Source: JBFHNV01 sp965365655 (lineage in GTDB: Bacteria > Pseudomonadota > Gammaproteobacteria > HK1). Taken from it: a stretch of 28,695 bases of DNA. The first letter of the stretch is position 1; every line of letters starts with the position of its first letter. Shown here piece by piece: positions 7,182 through 14,873 of this stretch. Location: the NCBI GenBank assembly GCA_965365655.1, contig CBDUCN010000021.1:1-28695 (forward strand). Direction: 5' to 3'. The notes beneath the pieces are model-generated. The model did no database searches. It worked only from the letters and a program-made list of their open reading frames with translations, and was not told where the DNA came from. The translations under genes were made by a program, and so were the position numbers.

Positions 7182-8048
7182 TCAGCCGGCGTGCTTGCGG
7201 CGGATGTCCGCCAGCACCTCGGCGTCGATCAGCGCGTCGTCGCGCAGCCGGTTGTCGTAGTTCTCCATGCCCATGAAGCGCTTCAGCGCGGCGATCTCGG
7301 CCTCGCCCCAGCCGCCGCCCTCGCCGAGCCCGGTATAGCCCTTCGCGGCCAGGATCGCCTTCAGCTCGCGCGCGATGCCGGCATCGACGGGCACCAGGTC
7401 CGCGGGGTCGCTCGGGAAGTACGACAGCCGGTGCAGCTCGAAGCAGCGCGCCAGCTCCTCGATGGGCTGCGCGTGGTCGTACACCGAGATGTCCACGTGA
7501 CGCCCGCCGGCTCCGCCGTAGCCGCCGTCCGACTTCACGACCAGCACCGCCGCCGACTGCTGCCCGCGCAGCTCGCCGCCGGCGTCGCGCCCTGCGCGCA
7601 GCGCCGCGATCAGGCGCGCCGTGAGCTCGCCCGCGGTCGCGCCGAAGGCCTCGACCATCGCGTCCAGCACCGCGTCCGATGCGAGCGCGTTGCCGCTCGC
7701 GACGCAGTGATCCGCGTGCCGCGAGCCGGCGCTGCCCTCCCAGCCGAGCACCTCGTCGCCGGTGAACGCAGCCGGCGCCGCCTCGAAGTCCATCAGCGCG
7801 ACCTGGCGCTGGCCGCGCTCGGGGTCGGCGCGCAGCAGCACCGGCAGCGCCTCCTCGGGCGACGCCCGCAGCGCGAGCAGCGCGAGACCGTTCTCGCCGT
7901 GCAGCGGGTTCGCGAAGGCCTGCGTCGTCACGCAGCCGACCCCTGCACGGCCGTGCAGCGCGATGCTGCCCACGCCGGGGAACTTCGACTGCACGGCGGC
8001 GCCGATCTCGCCGCTGTCGGGATCGCGGCCGATGATCGAGTAGGTCAT
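7182..8048 (-). CDS. DUF1028 family protein, Ntn-hydrolase-like
   Basis: A 288-residue protein starting MTYSIIGRDPDSGEIGAAVQS, the typical N-terminus of DUF1028 proteins. They are predicted to have an Ntn-hydrolase-like fold but have no settled function. The glycine-rich segments GRAGVGCVTTQAFANP, GNALASDAVLDAM and QSAAVLVVKSDGGYGG match the family. The C-terminal region from about residue 225 (VDAGIARELKAILAAKGYTG) looks like the small helical domain often annotated as putative peptidoglycan-binding. ATG at 8048 lies 10 bases after the SDR stop, so it is probably the last gene of the leftward group that includes the SDR. No secretion signal is visible. Confidence 0.9.
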   Translation of the reverse strand: MTYSIIGRDPDSGEIGAAVQSKFPGVGSIALHGRAGVGCVTTQAFANPLHGENGLALLALRASPEEALPVLLRADPERGQRQVALMDFEAAPAAFTGDEVLGWEGSAGSRHADHCVASGNALASDAVLDAMVEAFGATAGELTARLIAALRAGRDAGGELRGQQSAAVLVVKSDGGYGGAGGRHVDISVYDHAQPIEELARCFELHRLSYFPSDPADLVPVDAGIARELKAILAAKGYTGLGEGGGWGEAEIAALKRFMGMENYDNRLRDDALIDAEVLADIRRKHAG

Positions 8049-8058
8049 CGCGCGCGCG

Positions 8059-8823
8059 TCAGCCCATCACCGAGTAGCCGCCATCCACCGGGATCGCGGT
8101 GCCGGTCACGAAGTCCGATGCGGCGCTCGCGAGGAACACCGCGATACCCTGGAAGTGGTCCGGGTCGCCCCAGCGCCCCGCCGGGGTGCGCGCGGTGACC
8201 TTCTCCTCCAGCCCCGGCACGTCCTTGCGCGCCTGGCGCGTGAGCGCGGTGTCGATCCACCCGGGCAGGAAGCAGTTCACCTGGATGCCGTCCTCGGCCC
8301 ACGCGGTGGCCAGCGCCTTCGTGAGCTGCACCATCCCGCCCTTGCTCGCGGCGTACGCGGAGCCCCACGGCGTGCCGAAGATCGACAGCATGGACCCGTT
8401 GTTGAGCACCTTGCCGCCGCCCGCGGCCTTCATGTGCGGGTGGCAGGCCTGGCAGCACAGGAACGCGCTGGTGAGATTGGTGTCCAGCACCGTGCGCCAC
8501 TCCGCCGCGGAGAGATCCTCGGGGCGCTTGCGGATGTTGGTGCCGGCGTTGTTCACGAGGATGTGCACGCCGCCGCACTGCGACACGACGCGCGCGACCA
8601 TCGTCTTCACCTGCGCCTCGTCGGTGACGTCCGCCTCCACGGCGATGGCCTTGCCGCCCAGCGCCTCGATCGCGGCCACGGCGTCCGCGGATTTCGCGGC
8701 GTTGCGCCCGGCCAGCGCCACCGTCGCGCCCGCGCGCGCGAGCCCCTTCGCCATGCCGAGTCCGATTCCGCCGTTGCCGCCGGTGACCAGCGCCACCTTG
8801 CCCGTCAGATCGAAGAGATCCAT
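8059..8823 (-). CDS. Short-chain dehydrogenase/reductase
   Basis: A 254-residue classical SDR. The nucleotide-binding motif TGGNGGIG is at residues 14-21, NNAG at 91-94, and the catalytic residues are Ser144, Tyr157 and Lys161 (YAASK). The end VTGTAIPVDGGYSV is typical of the family. Overall it resembles gluconate 5-dehydrogenase or 2-deoxygluconate dehydrogenase-like SDRs that oxidise polyols or sugar acids, but the substrate cannot be assigned. It lies 60 bases after the TPR/oxygenase gene and 10 bases before the DUF1028 gene, all leftward. Confidence 0.94.
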   Translation of the reverse strand: MDLFDLTGKVALVTGGNGGIGLGMAKGLARAGATVALAGRNAAKSADAVAAIEALGGKAIAVEADVTDEAQVKTMVARVVSQCGGVHILVNNAGTNIRKRPEDLSAAEWRTVLDTNLTSAFLCCQACHPHMKAAGGGKVLNNGSMLSIFGTPWGSAYAASKGGMVQLTKALATAWAEDGIQVNCFLPGWIDTALTRQARKDVPGLEEKVTARTPAGRWGDPDHFQGIAVFLASAASDFVTGTAIPVDGGYSVMG

Positions 8824-8883
8824 CGCCCTGGCTCCGCGTCTACACCCGTGCCGGCAATGTAACAGGCGGCCCCGCGCCGGCGT

Positions 8884-10092
8884 TCAGCCCCACACCGGGA
8901 GCGCGTCGAACGCGATGCTCACCCGCTTGTCCGCGGAGCGGAACGGGATCGTGCGGTGGTGCAGGTACGACGGGAACAGGAACATCGTCCCGACCCGGGG
9001 CAGGAACAGCCGCACGTCGGGCGCGCGCGGCGCGGGGATCTCGTCGGGCGGGCGGCCGAACTCGATCCAGCCCTCGTGCGCGTCGTCGTCGGCGCGGATC
9101 GCGGCGGGCAGGCTCAGGTAGAACACGCCGCTGACCCAGCCGGCCGGGTGGTTGTGCGGCGCCTGGTAGCCCTGGTCGTCGAGCACCACGCCCCACGCGG
9201 TGAGCTCCCACCGCGGCGGGCGCAGCGCGAGCCACGGATGAGCCGGGTCCGACGGCAGGGCATCGAGGTACGCGGTGACCGCGGCGTCGATGAGGCCGCG
9301 CAGCGCGCGCGGCTCGGCGCCGTCGTCGCCAGCGTCGAGCAGGCCGCCGGTCTGCCGCCCGTGGGTGGTGGCGCGATCGCGGGGCTGCTCCATCAGCGAC
9401 GGGTGGCTGCGCACCCAGGCCGCGAGGTCGGCGCACAGCGCGGTGCGCTCACGCCACGGCGCGGGCACCGGCAGCGGCATCTCGCGCACCACCCGGTCCA
9501 TCGCCTTCAGCGCGGAGGCCGCCGCGGCGTCGCCGCACTGCTCGAGCGCCATCGCCTTGTAGCTGATCGCGAGGCGGTCGCCGGGCTCGCGCGCGAGGCA
9601 CTCGTCGCACGGCGCGAGCGCTTCCGCGTGGCGGCCGGCCTCGAGCAGCAGGCCGGCCAGGTCGCGGTGGCGCTCCGCCGACTCGGGCTGCAGCGCCACG
9701 GCCGCGCGCATCGACGCAATCGCGCCCGCGAGGTCGCCGAGGTTGCGCTGCGCGACGGCCAGGTTGTAGCCGGCGTTCGGGTGGCGCGGGTTCGCGTCCA
9801 GCGCGCGGCGGAAGGCCTGCGCCGCGTCCGCCTCGCGGCCCGCCGCGCGCAGCGCGACGCCGAGGTTGGACTGCACGTCCGCGTTGCCGGGCTGCACCGC
9901 GGCCGCCGCCCCGATGCGCTGCACCGCGTCGTCGATGCGTTGCTGCTGCAGCGCGAGGATCCCCGACAGGTGCAGCGCGTCGGGCTGCTGCGGCACCGCC
10001 GCCAGCACCTCGCGGTACAGCGCGTCCGCGCGCGCGAGATCGCCGCCCGCGTGGTGGCGGCGCGCTTCCTCGAGCACGCTTGCGAGGTTCAA
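8884..10092 (-). CDS. TPR protein with a C-terminal 2OG-Fe(II) oxygenase domain
   Basis: About 402 residues. I place the start at TTG 10092 (LNLASVLEEARR), with AGGA eight bases upstream. The open frame extends to 10350, but that part is Arg/Pro-rich and unlike protein. Residues about 1-220 hold roughly five tetratricopeptide repeats, for example NADVQSNLGVALRAAGREAD and NAGYNLAVAQRNLGDLAGA. The C-terminal 120 residues match the putative 2OG-Fe(II) oxygenase family: HNHPAGWVSGVFYL, then GWIEFGRP, then MFLFPSYLHHRTIPF and the Arg of DKRVSIAFD. Such TPR-oxygenase fusions are thought to hydroxylate proteins or peptides, but substrates are unknown. Divergent from the secreted protein at 10389. 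Confidence 0.87.
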   Translation of the reverse strand: MNLASVLEEARRHHAGGDLARADALYREVLAAVPQQPDALHLSGILALQQQRIDDAVQRIGAAAAVQPGNADVQSNLGVALRAAGREADAAQAFRRALDANPRHPNAGYNLAVAQRNLGDLAGAIASMRAAVALQPESAERHRDLAGLLLEAGRHAEALAPCDECLAREPGDRLAISYKAMALEQCGDAAAASALKAMDRVVREMPLPVPAPWRERTALCADLAAWVRSHPSLMEQPRDRATTHGRQTGGLLDAGDDGAEPRALRGLIDAAVTAYLDALPSDPAHPWLALRPPRWELTAWGVVLDDQGYQAPHNHPAGWVSGVFYLSLPAAIRADDDAHEGWIEFGRPPDEIPAPRAPDVRLFLPRVGTMFLFPSYLHHRTIPFRSADKRVSIAFDALPVWG

Positions 10093-10388
10093 TGGGCCGA
10101 TCCTGAGAGTGCCGGGGCGGGGCGTGCTGGCGGCGCGCTCCACAGTCCGAATGTACCGCCCGCACGCCGCGCGCGGCCACCAGGGACGTGCCTCGGCGCC
10201 CGCCGGCGGCCGCGCGCGGCGCGCCGATCGCGTCCTCGCCGTGCGCCGCACCCCGCCCGGGCCTGCCCGACGGCGGAAGGTGAGCGTGCTCGACGCGGGC
10301 GCGTGTCGATCGCCGGCAAGCGCGCTTCGCGCCGACTCCCGGCGGTACACTCCGTTGCCGTCTCGAAGCCGTCTCCGGAGGCCGGATC
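10093..10388. promoter_or_regulatory. Divergent intergenic region before the TPR-oxygenase and secreted-protein genes
   Basis: 296 bases between two divergent genes. On the rightward side TACACT at 10346-10351 could be a -10 box, about 38 bases before the ATG. No good -35 box is seen. On the leftward side only the short AGGA before the TTG start is visible. Confidence 0.35.
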
Positions 10389-10817
10389 ATGCCTGCACCA
10401 CGCGCAGATTCTCCGCGACGCGTACGCCGGATTGCCGCGGCCGTCGCCGCGACCGCCGCCTGGTTGTGCGCGGCGCCTGCGGCCGGCGCCGCCGGCGGCG
10501 AGCCGTTGTCCGGGGAGCGGATCCGCGAGCTGATCGTGGGCAACACCCTCATCGGGCCCTACTACGGCCGCCCGTACGACTTCTCCTACGCGCCCGGCGG
10601 CGAGATCTACGCGAGCACCGGGACCGGAACCGACAGCGGGCGCTGGCGGATCCGCGACGGCAACGTGTACTGCCACGAGTGGACCACCCTGTTCGACGGC
10701 ACGGAGCGCTGCTATCACTGGTATGAGGAGGCGGGCGGGCGCTACCGGCTGGAGAACGTGGACGCGTACCGCCGCTACGACCTGCACGTGTGGCGCATCC
10801 GGCCGGGGATGCAGTGA
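10389..10817 (+). CDS. Small secreted protein of unknown function
   Basis: 142 residues; the ATG is preceded by GGAGG at good spacing. Residues 1-35 form a signal peptide: a basic N-region (RRVRRI), a hydrophobic core (AAAVAATAAWLCAAPAAG) and a probable AGA cleavage site. The mature part of about 107 residues is rich in Tyr, Trp and Gly (GPYYGRPYDFSYAPGGE, GRWRIRDGNVYCHEW). It has two cysteines, at 95 and 108, that could form a disulfide. The pattern of a small beta-rich periplasmic domain with GRWR and VYC motifs is reminiscent of DUF995-type proteins, but I cannot confirm the family. It stands alone between divergent and downstream genes and is followed by a stem-loop. Confidence 0.8.
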   Translation: MPAPRADSPRRVRRIAAAVAATAAWLCAAPAAGAAGGEPLSGERIRELIVGNTLIGPYYGRPYDFSYAPGGEIYASTGTGTDSGRWRIRDGNVYCHEWTTLFDGTERCYHWYEEAGGRYRLENVDAYRRYDLHVWRIRPGMQ

Positions 10818-10820
10818 CGC

Positions 10821-10860
10821 GCGGGCGCGCCGGCACTCCGGTCGCGCCGCGCGCGCCCGC
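10821..10860 (+). terminator. Terminator-like stem-loop after the secreted-protein gene
   Basis: GCGGGCGCGC (10821-10830) and its exact reverse complement (10851-10860) form a 10-bp stem with a 20-base loop, three bases after the stop codon. No T-run follows, so it is at best a weak or Rho-assisted terminator, or a 3'-end stabiliser. Confidence 0.35.
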
Positions 10861-10970
10861 CGGCCCGTTCCGCGCCGCCTCGTGAGCCGCGGCCGGCAGC
10901 GGGCCGGGCAGCGGCGCGCAGCGCACGGTCACCGCAAGCGCGTGCCGGCGCATCGGGAGAATCGCGTCGG

Positions 10971-11885
10971 ATGAGCGCGCCGCTGCAGATCGTCGATCCG
11001 CACCACCACTTCTGGGATCTCTCCCTGCGCAAGCACCCCTGGCTCACCCGCGAGCCGTGGATACACATGCGCTACGGGGACTACTCGAGCATCCGCCGCG
11101 ACTACCTGCCGGCGGACTACCTGCGCGACGCCGCCGGGCTGGACGTCGTGAAGACGGTGTACGTGGAGACCGAGTGGGATCCCGACGACCCGGCCGGAGA
11201 GGTCGCATGGGTGCGCGGGCTGATGGCGCAGCACGGGCAACCGGCCACGCATCCGGCAGCGATGGTTGCGCAGGCCTGGCTGGACGCCGAGGACGTGGCG
11301 CAGGTACTGGCCGCGCACGCCGCGTCCGGCATCGTGCGCAGCGTGCGCCACAAGCCCACCGTCACCCACTCGCCGTGGGTGCCGGGCGGCGTGCCGCGGG
11401 GCTCGATGAGCGACACCCGCTGGCGCGACGGCTACGCGCTCCTCGGGCGCCACGGCATCTCGTTCGACCTGCAGGTGCTGCACTGGCACCTGCCGGAGGC
11501 GGCGCGCCTCGCGCGCGACTTCCCCGAGACCACGATCATCGTCAATCACACCGGCCTGCCCGCCGACCGCAGCGCCGCGGGGCTCGCCGCGTGGCGCCGT
11601 TCGCTGGAGTGCATCGCCGCCGAGCCGAACGTCGCGATCAAGATCTCGGGGATCGGGATTCCGGGCGCGCCGTGGACGGTGGAGGCCAACCGCGAGGTGG
11701 TGCTGGACACCGTGCGCATCTTCGGGGTGGAGCGCTGCATGTTCGCGAGCAACTTCCCGGTGGACCGTCTCGCGGGAGACTTCGCGACGATCTTCCGTGG
11801 CTTCGACGCGATCACCGCGCACCTGCCGGACGCGGATCGCCGCAAGCTGTTCCACGACAACGCGATACGCTATTACCGGCTTTGA
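10971..11885 (+). CDS. Amidohydrolase family protein (COG3618-type TIM-barrel hydrolase)
   Basis: A 304-residue metal-dependent hydrolase of the amidohydrolase-2 type. The N-terminus IVDPHHHFWDLS carries the HxH-type metal motif (His11, His13). Further family segments are VYVETEWDPDD, VRHKPTV, FDLQVLHWHLPEA, ETTIIVNHTGLP and the Asp of MFASNFPVD, ending HDNAIRYYRL. Relatives hydrolyse lactones such as 2-pyrone-4,6-dicarboxylate or sugar lactones, giving hydroxy acids. The substrate here is not determined. It begins a rightward operon with a hydroxyacid dehydrogenase 58 bases downstream and a dioxygenase, so the product may be the hydroxy acid used next. This is inference. Confidence 0.9.
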   Translation: MSAPLQIVDPHHHFWDLSLRKHPWLTREPWIHMRYGDYSSIRRDYLPADYLRDAAGLDVVKTVYVETEWDPDDPAGEVAWVRGLMAQHGQPATHPAAMVAQAWLDAEDVAQVLAAHAASGIVRSVRHKPTVTHSPWVPGGVPRGSMSDTRWRDGYALLGRHGISFDLQVLHWHLPEAARLARDFPETTIIVNHTGLPADRSAAGLAAWRRSLECIAAEPNVAIKISGIGIPGAPWTVEANREVVLDTVRIFGVERCMFASNFPVDRLAGDFATIFRGFDAITAHLPDADRRKLFHDNAIRYYRL

Positions 11886-11943
11886 ACAACGGGCCGGCGG
11901 CGGACCCCGCCACGGTCCCGCACGCGGCGCGACGGAGGATTCC

Positions 11944-12852
11944 ATGCAGGACATCGGTTTCATCGGGCTCGGCGCCATGGGCCGCTACATGGCCAGGAAC
12001 CTGGTACGGGCCGGCTACACGGTGCGCGGCCACGACGTGCGCGAGGAGGCGATGCGCCAGCTCGAGGCCGACGGCGGCGCGGCGGCGGCCACGCCTGCCG
12101 CCGCCGCGGCGGGCGCCGAGCTGCTGGTGGTGTGCGTGTTCACCGCCGCGCAGGCGGAGGCGGTGCTGTTCGGCGACGACGGCGCGATGCAGACCCTGCC
12201 GGGCGGCGCGACGGTGCTGATGGACAGCACCATGTCGCCGGGCCAGGCCCAGGCGCTGGAGGCGCGGCTGCGCGAGTCCGGGCACCGCTTCGTCGACGCG
12301 CCGGTCACCGGCGGCGTCACCGGCGCCGACGCGGGCACGCTGACCTTCATCGTCTCCGGCGCCGCCGAGGCCGTCACCGCCGCGCGCCCGGCGATGGAGG
12401 TCATGGGATCGAAGATCGCGGTGTGCGGCGACCGCGCCGGCCCCGCGTCCATCGTGAAGATGATCAACCAGATGATGTGCGGGATCCTGGTCGCGGCGAC
12501 CGCCGAGGGGATCGCCCTCGCGGCGCGCGCCGGCGCCGATCCGAACATCGTGTACGACGTGATCAAGGGCGGCGCGGCGCGCTCGTTCGTGTGGGAGGAC
12601 CGCGTGCCGGACATCCTGGCCCGCGACTACTCGCCGAAGGGCGTGGTCGAGATCTTCACCAAGGACCTGGGCATCGCGCTCGAAGGCGCGAAGGAGGTCT
12701 CGTTCCCGGCGCCGATCACCGCCGCCGCGATGCAGCAGTTCCTCGCCGCCGCCGCGATGGGCCACACGCGCGACAGCGACGCCGCGGTGGTCAAGGTGTA
12801 CGAGACGCTGGCCGGCGTGGACGTCGCCGGCGTCGCGGAGGGCAAGGCATGA
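11944..12852 (+). CDS. NAD(P)-dependent beta-hydroxyacid dehydrogenase (3-hydroxyisobutyrate/L-threonate type)
   Basis: 302 residues; GGAGG precedes the ATG. The N-terminal Rossmann motif is IGFIGLGAMGRYMARNL. The substrate-binding signature DAPVTGGVTGADAGTL is at residues 118-132 and the catalytic Lys172 lies in SIVKMINQMM. These define the family of 3-hydroxyisobutyrate, tartronate semialdehyde and L-threonate dehydrogenases, which oxidise or reduce the beta-hydroxyl of small acids. Exact specificity is open. The stop overlaps the next ATG (ATGA), so it is coupled to the TauD-family gene. A PdxA-type gene nearby allows, but does not prove, a link to four-carbon sugar acids. Confidence 0.93.
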   Translation: MQDIGFIGLGAMGRYMARNLVRAGYTVRGHDVREEAMRQLEADGGAAAATPAAAAAGAELLVVCVFTAAQAEAVLFGDDGAMQTLPGGATVLMDSTMSPGQAQALEARLRESGHRFVDAPVTGGVTGADAGTLTFIVSGAAEAVTAARPAMEVMGSKIAVCGDRAGPASIVKMINQMMCGILVAATAEGIALAARAGADPNIVYDVIKGGAARSFVWEDRVPDILARDYSPKGVVEIFTKDLGIALEGAKEVSFPAPITAAAMQQFLAAAAMGHTRDSDAAVVKVYETLAGVDVAGVAEGKA

Positions 12853-13748
12853 GCGCGGCGGCCCCTGGCGCCGGGCGCGAGGCGCGCATGGACCCCGCGG
12901 CATGGCCGTTCGAGGTGCGCCCGCTGACGCCGGCGCTGGGCGCCGAGATCCTCGGCGTGGATCTCTCGCAGGACGTCGGCGACGAGCTGTTCGCGAGCCT
13001 CTACGGCGCGTTCCTGACCCACCAGGTGCTGCTGTTCCGCGGCCAGGACATCCCCCCGGGACGCCAGGTCGCGTTCGCGCGCCGCTTCGGCGAGGTGCAG
13101 GTCCACGTGATGAACCAGTACCACGCGGCCGGCCACCCGGAGCTGTACTACCTGACGAACCTGGACCCGGACGGCAAGCCGTCGGGCAGGCACCCGGACC
13201 GGGGCACGCTCGCGTGGCACACCGACGGCTCGTGGAGCCGGCGCACCGGCCAGGCCACGATCATCTACTCCGACGAGGTGCCCGCGGAGGGCGGCGAGAC
13301 GCATTTCTGCGACATGTACGCGGCCTGGGAGAGCCTGTCGCCCGCGCGCCAGGCCGAGCTCGCGCCGCTGCGCGCGGTGCACAACCTGGACTTCTCGCGC
13401 ACCCGGCGCCACAAGGTCGACCTGATGACCGAGGAGCAGAAGCGGGACAAGCCGCCGGTGGACCACCCCGTGGTGCGCACCCACCCGGAGACCGGGCGCA
13501 AGGCGCTGTTCCTCGGCGACCACGCCGAGTACATCCAGGGCATGGACTACGACGCCGGGCGCGCCCTGATCGAGGAGGTGAACGCCGAGGCGATCCACCC
13601 GTCACGCGTCTACGAGCACCGCTGGCAGCCCGGCGACCTCATCGTCTGGGACAACCGCTGCCTGCAGCACCGCGCGACGGAGTACGACGAGTCGCGGGTG
13701 CGGCGCGTGATGCGCCGCTGCACGGTGCTGGGCGAGGTCCCGGCGTAG
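12849..13748 (+). CDS. TauD/TfdA-family 2-oxoglutarate-dependent dioxygenase
   Basis: A 299-residue Fe(II)/2-oxoglutarate dioxygenase. The iron ligands are visible as His124 and Asp126 in WHTDGSW and distal His274 in LQHRAT. A 2OG-binding Arg lies in RVRRVMRRCTVLG near residues 284-290. The N-terminus (EVRPLTPALGAEILGVDLS) is typical of the TauD/TfdA group, which hydroxylates sulfonates, aryloxyacetates or related acids and often cleaves them. The substrate cannot be read from these motifs. Last gene of the three-gene rightward operon, translationally coupled through ATGA. A second in-frame ATG at 12888 would remove 13 weakly conserved residues. Confidence 0.93.
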   Translation: MSAAAPGAGREARMDPAAWPFEVRPLTPALGAEILGVDLSQDVGDELFASLYGAFLTHQVLLFRGQDIPPGRQVAFARRFGEVQVHVMNQYHAAGHPELYYLTNLDPDGKPSGRHPDRGTLAWHTDGSWSRRTGQATIIYSDEVPAEGGETHFCDMYAAWESLSPARQAELAPLRAVHNLDFSRTRRHKVDLMTEEQKRDKPPVDHPVVRTHPETGRKALFLGDHAEYIQGMDYDAGRALIEEVNAEAIHPSRVYEHRWQPGDLIVWDNRCLQHRATEYDESRVRRVMRRCTVLGEVPA

Positions 13749-13809
13749 GACGCCGGATCGTCGCGCATCGACCGCAGCGACGCCGGGCGCGCGGCGGCGC
13801 GACGGTCGG

Positions 13810-13834
13810 CCTGACGCTCGCCCGCGACGTCAGG
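13810..13834. terminator. Possible bidirectional stem-loop between convergent genes
   Basis: CCTGACG (13810-13816) and CGTCAGG (13828-13834) form a 7-bp stem with an 11-base loop in the short convergent gap, overlapping the stop codon of the leftward gene. No T-run is present. Weak evidence. Confidence 0.25.
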
Positions 13835-14798
13835 TCAGCGCCGTCGGGCACGGCCGGCCGGCGAAGAACGCGTCCAGGTTGTCCAGGCAGCAGTAGCCCA
13901 TCGCGTCGCGGGTCTCGTGGGTCGCGCTGCCGATGTGCGGCAGCAGCAGCGTGTTGTCCAGCGCCCGGTAGCGCGCGTCCAGGTTCGGCTCGCCGTCGAA
14001 CACGTCGAGGCCGGCCGCGGCCACCTTGCCGGACTCCAGCGCGGCGATCAGCGCGTCGTCGTCGACCATGTTGCCGCGCGCGCTGTTCGCGACGACCGCG
14101 CCGTCGGGCAGCAGCGCGATGCGCCGGGCGTCCAGCCACTTCACGGTGTCCGGCGTGGACGGCGCGTTGATGGACAGGAAGTCGCAGTTCGGCAGGAACG
14201 CCTCCGGCGTCGCGTGATAGGTCGCGCCCTGCTCGAGCTCGGCCGGCAGGCGGCTGCGGTTGTGATAGTGGATGCTCATGCCGAAGCCGCGCCCGCGCTG
14301 CGCGACCGCGCGGCCGATGCGGCCCATGCCGAAGATGCCGAGGCGCTTGCCGCCCAGGTGCGTGCCCAGCATCATCGTCGTGTACCAGGTGTTCCACTCG
14401 CCGGCGCGAACCATGCGGTCCGCCTCCGACGCGCGGCGCGCGGCGCCCAGCAGGCACAGCATCGCGATGTCGGCGGTGGCGTCGTTGAGCACGTCGGGGG
14501 TGTTGGTCACCGCGATGCCCCGCGCCTTCGCCGCATCGACGTCGATGTGCTCGTAGCCCACCGAGAAGGTGGAGACGATGCGCACCGACTCCGGCAGCGC
14601 GGCGATCACGTCCGCTGTGAACTTCTCCGAGCTGCAGCACAGGATGCCGGCGTGGCCCGCCGCCGCGGCGATCAGCGCTTCGCCCGTCATCGGGCGATCG
14701 TCGGGATTCAGCGTCGCATCGTAGTCGCGCTCGATGCGCGCCGTGACGTTGGGCGGCATGCGGCGGGTCACGAGGATCTTCGGCTTGTCGTGCGGCAT
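13830..14798 (-). CDS. D-2-hydroxyacid dehydrogenase (glyoxylate/hydroxypyruvate reductase, D-glycerate dehydrogenase type)
   Basis: 322 residues; GGAGGT precedes the ATG. The Rossmann motif GMGRIG is at 157-162. The catalytic triad is Arg241 (NSARGNMVDDDAL), Glu270 (DVFDGEP) and His288 (LLPHIGSATHETR). The sequence HNRS after the second strand suggests a preference for NADP(H). The enzyme would reduce glyoxylate or hydroxypyruvate, or oxidise D-glycerate-like acids, in the cytoplasm. It lies 75 bases after the pdxA-type gene on the same strand, probably one transcript. Its chirality-specific action makes a functional link with the LarA racemases conceivable, but the loci are separate. Confidence 0.93.
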   Translation of the reverse strand: MPHDKPKILVTRRMPPNVTARIERDYDATLNPDDRPMTGEALIAAAAGHAGILCCSSEKFTADVIAALPESVRIVSTFSVGYEHIDVDAAKARGIAVTNTPDVLNDATADIAMLCLLGAARRASEADRMVRAGEWNTWYTTMMLGTHLGGKRLGIFGMGRIGRAVAQRGRGFGMSIHYHNRSRLPAELEQGATYHATPEAFLPNCDFLSINAPSTPDTVKWLDARRIALLPDGAVVANSARGNMVDDDALIAALESGKVAAAGLDVFDGEPNLDARYRALDNTLLLPHIGSATHETRDAMGYCCLDNLDAFFAGRPCPTALT

Positions 14799-14873
14799 CT
14801 GCAGACCTCCTGCGTGGGCCGGGGGGAATGCACGGCCCCGCCGTGCCTGCGGTCGATGATCCGGGGCGGCCGT

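Noticed and set aside
10093..10350. N-terminal extension of the TPR-oxygenase gene
   Set aside because: The extra 86 residues are Arg/Ala/Pro-rich and run through the intergenic region. The TTG at 10092 has a ribosome binding site and starts the first TPR helix.
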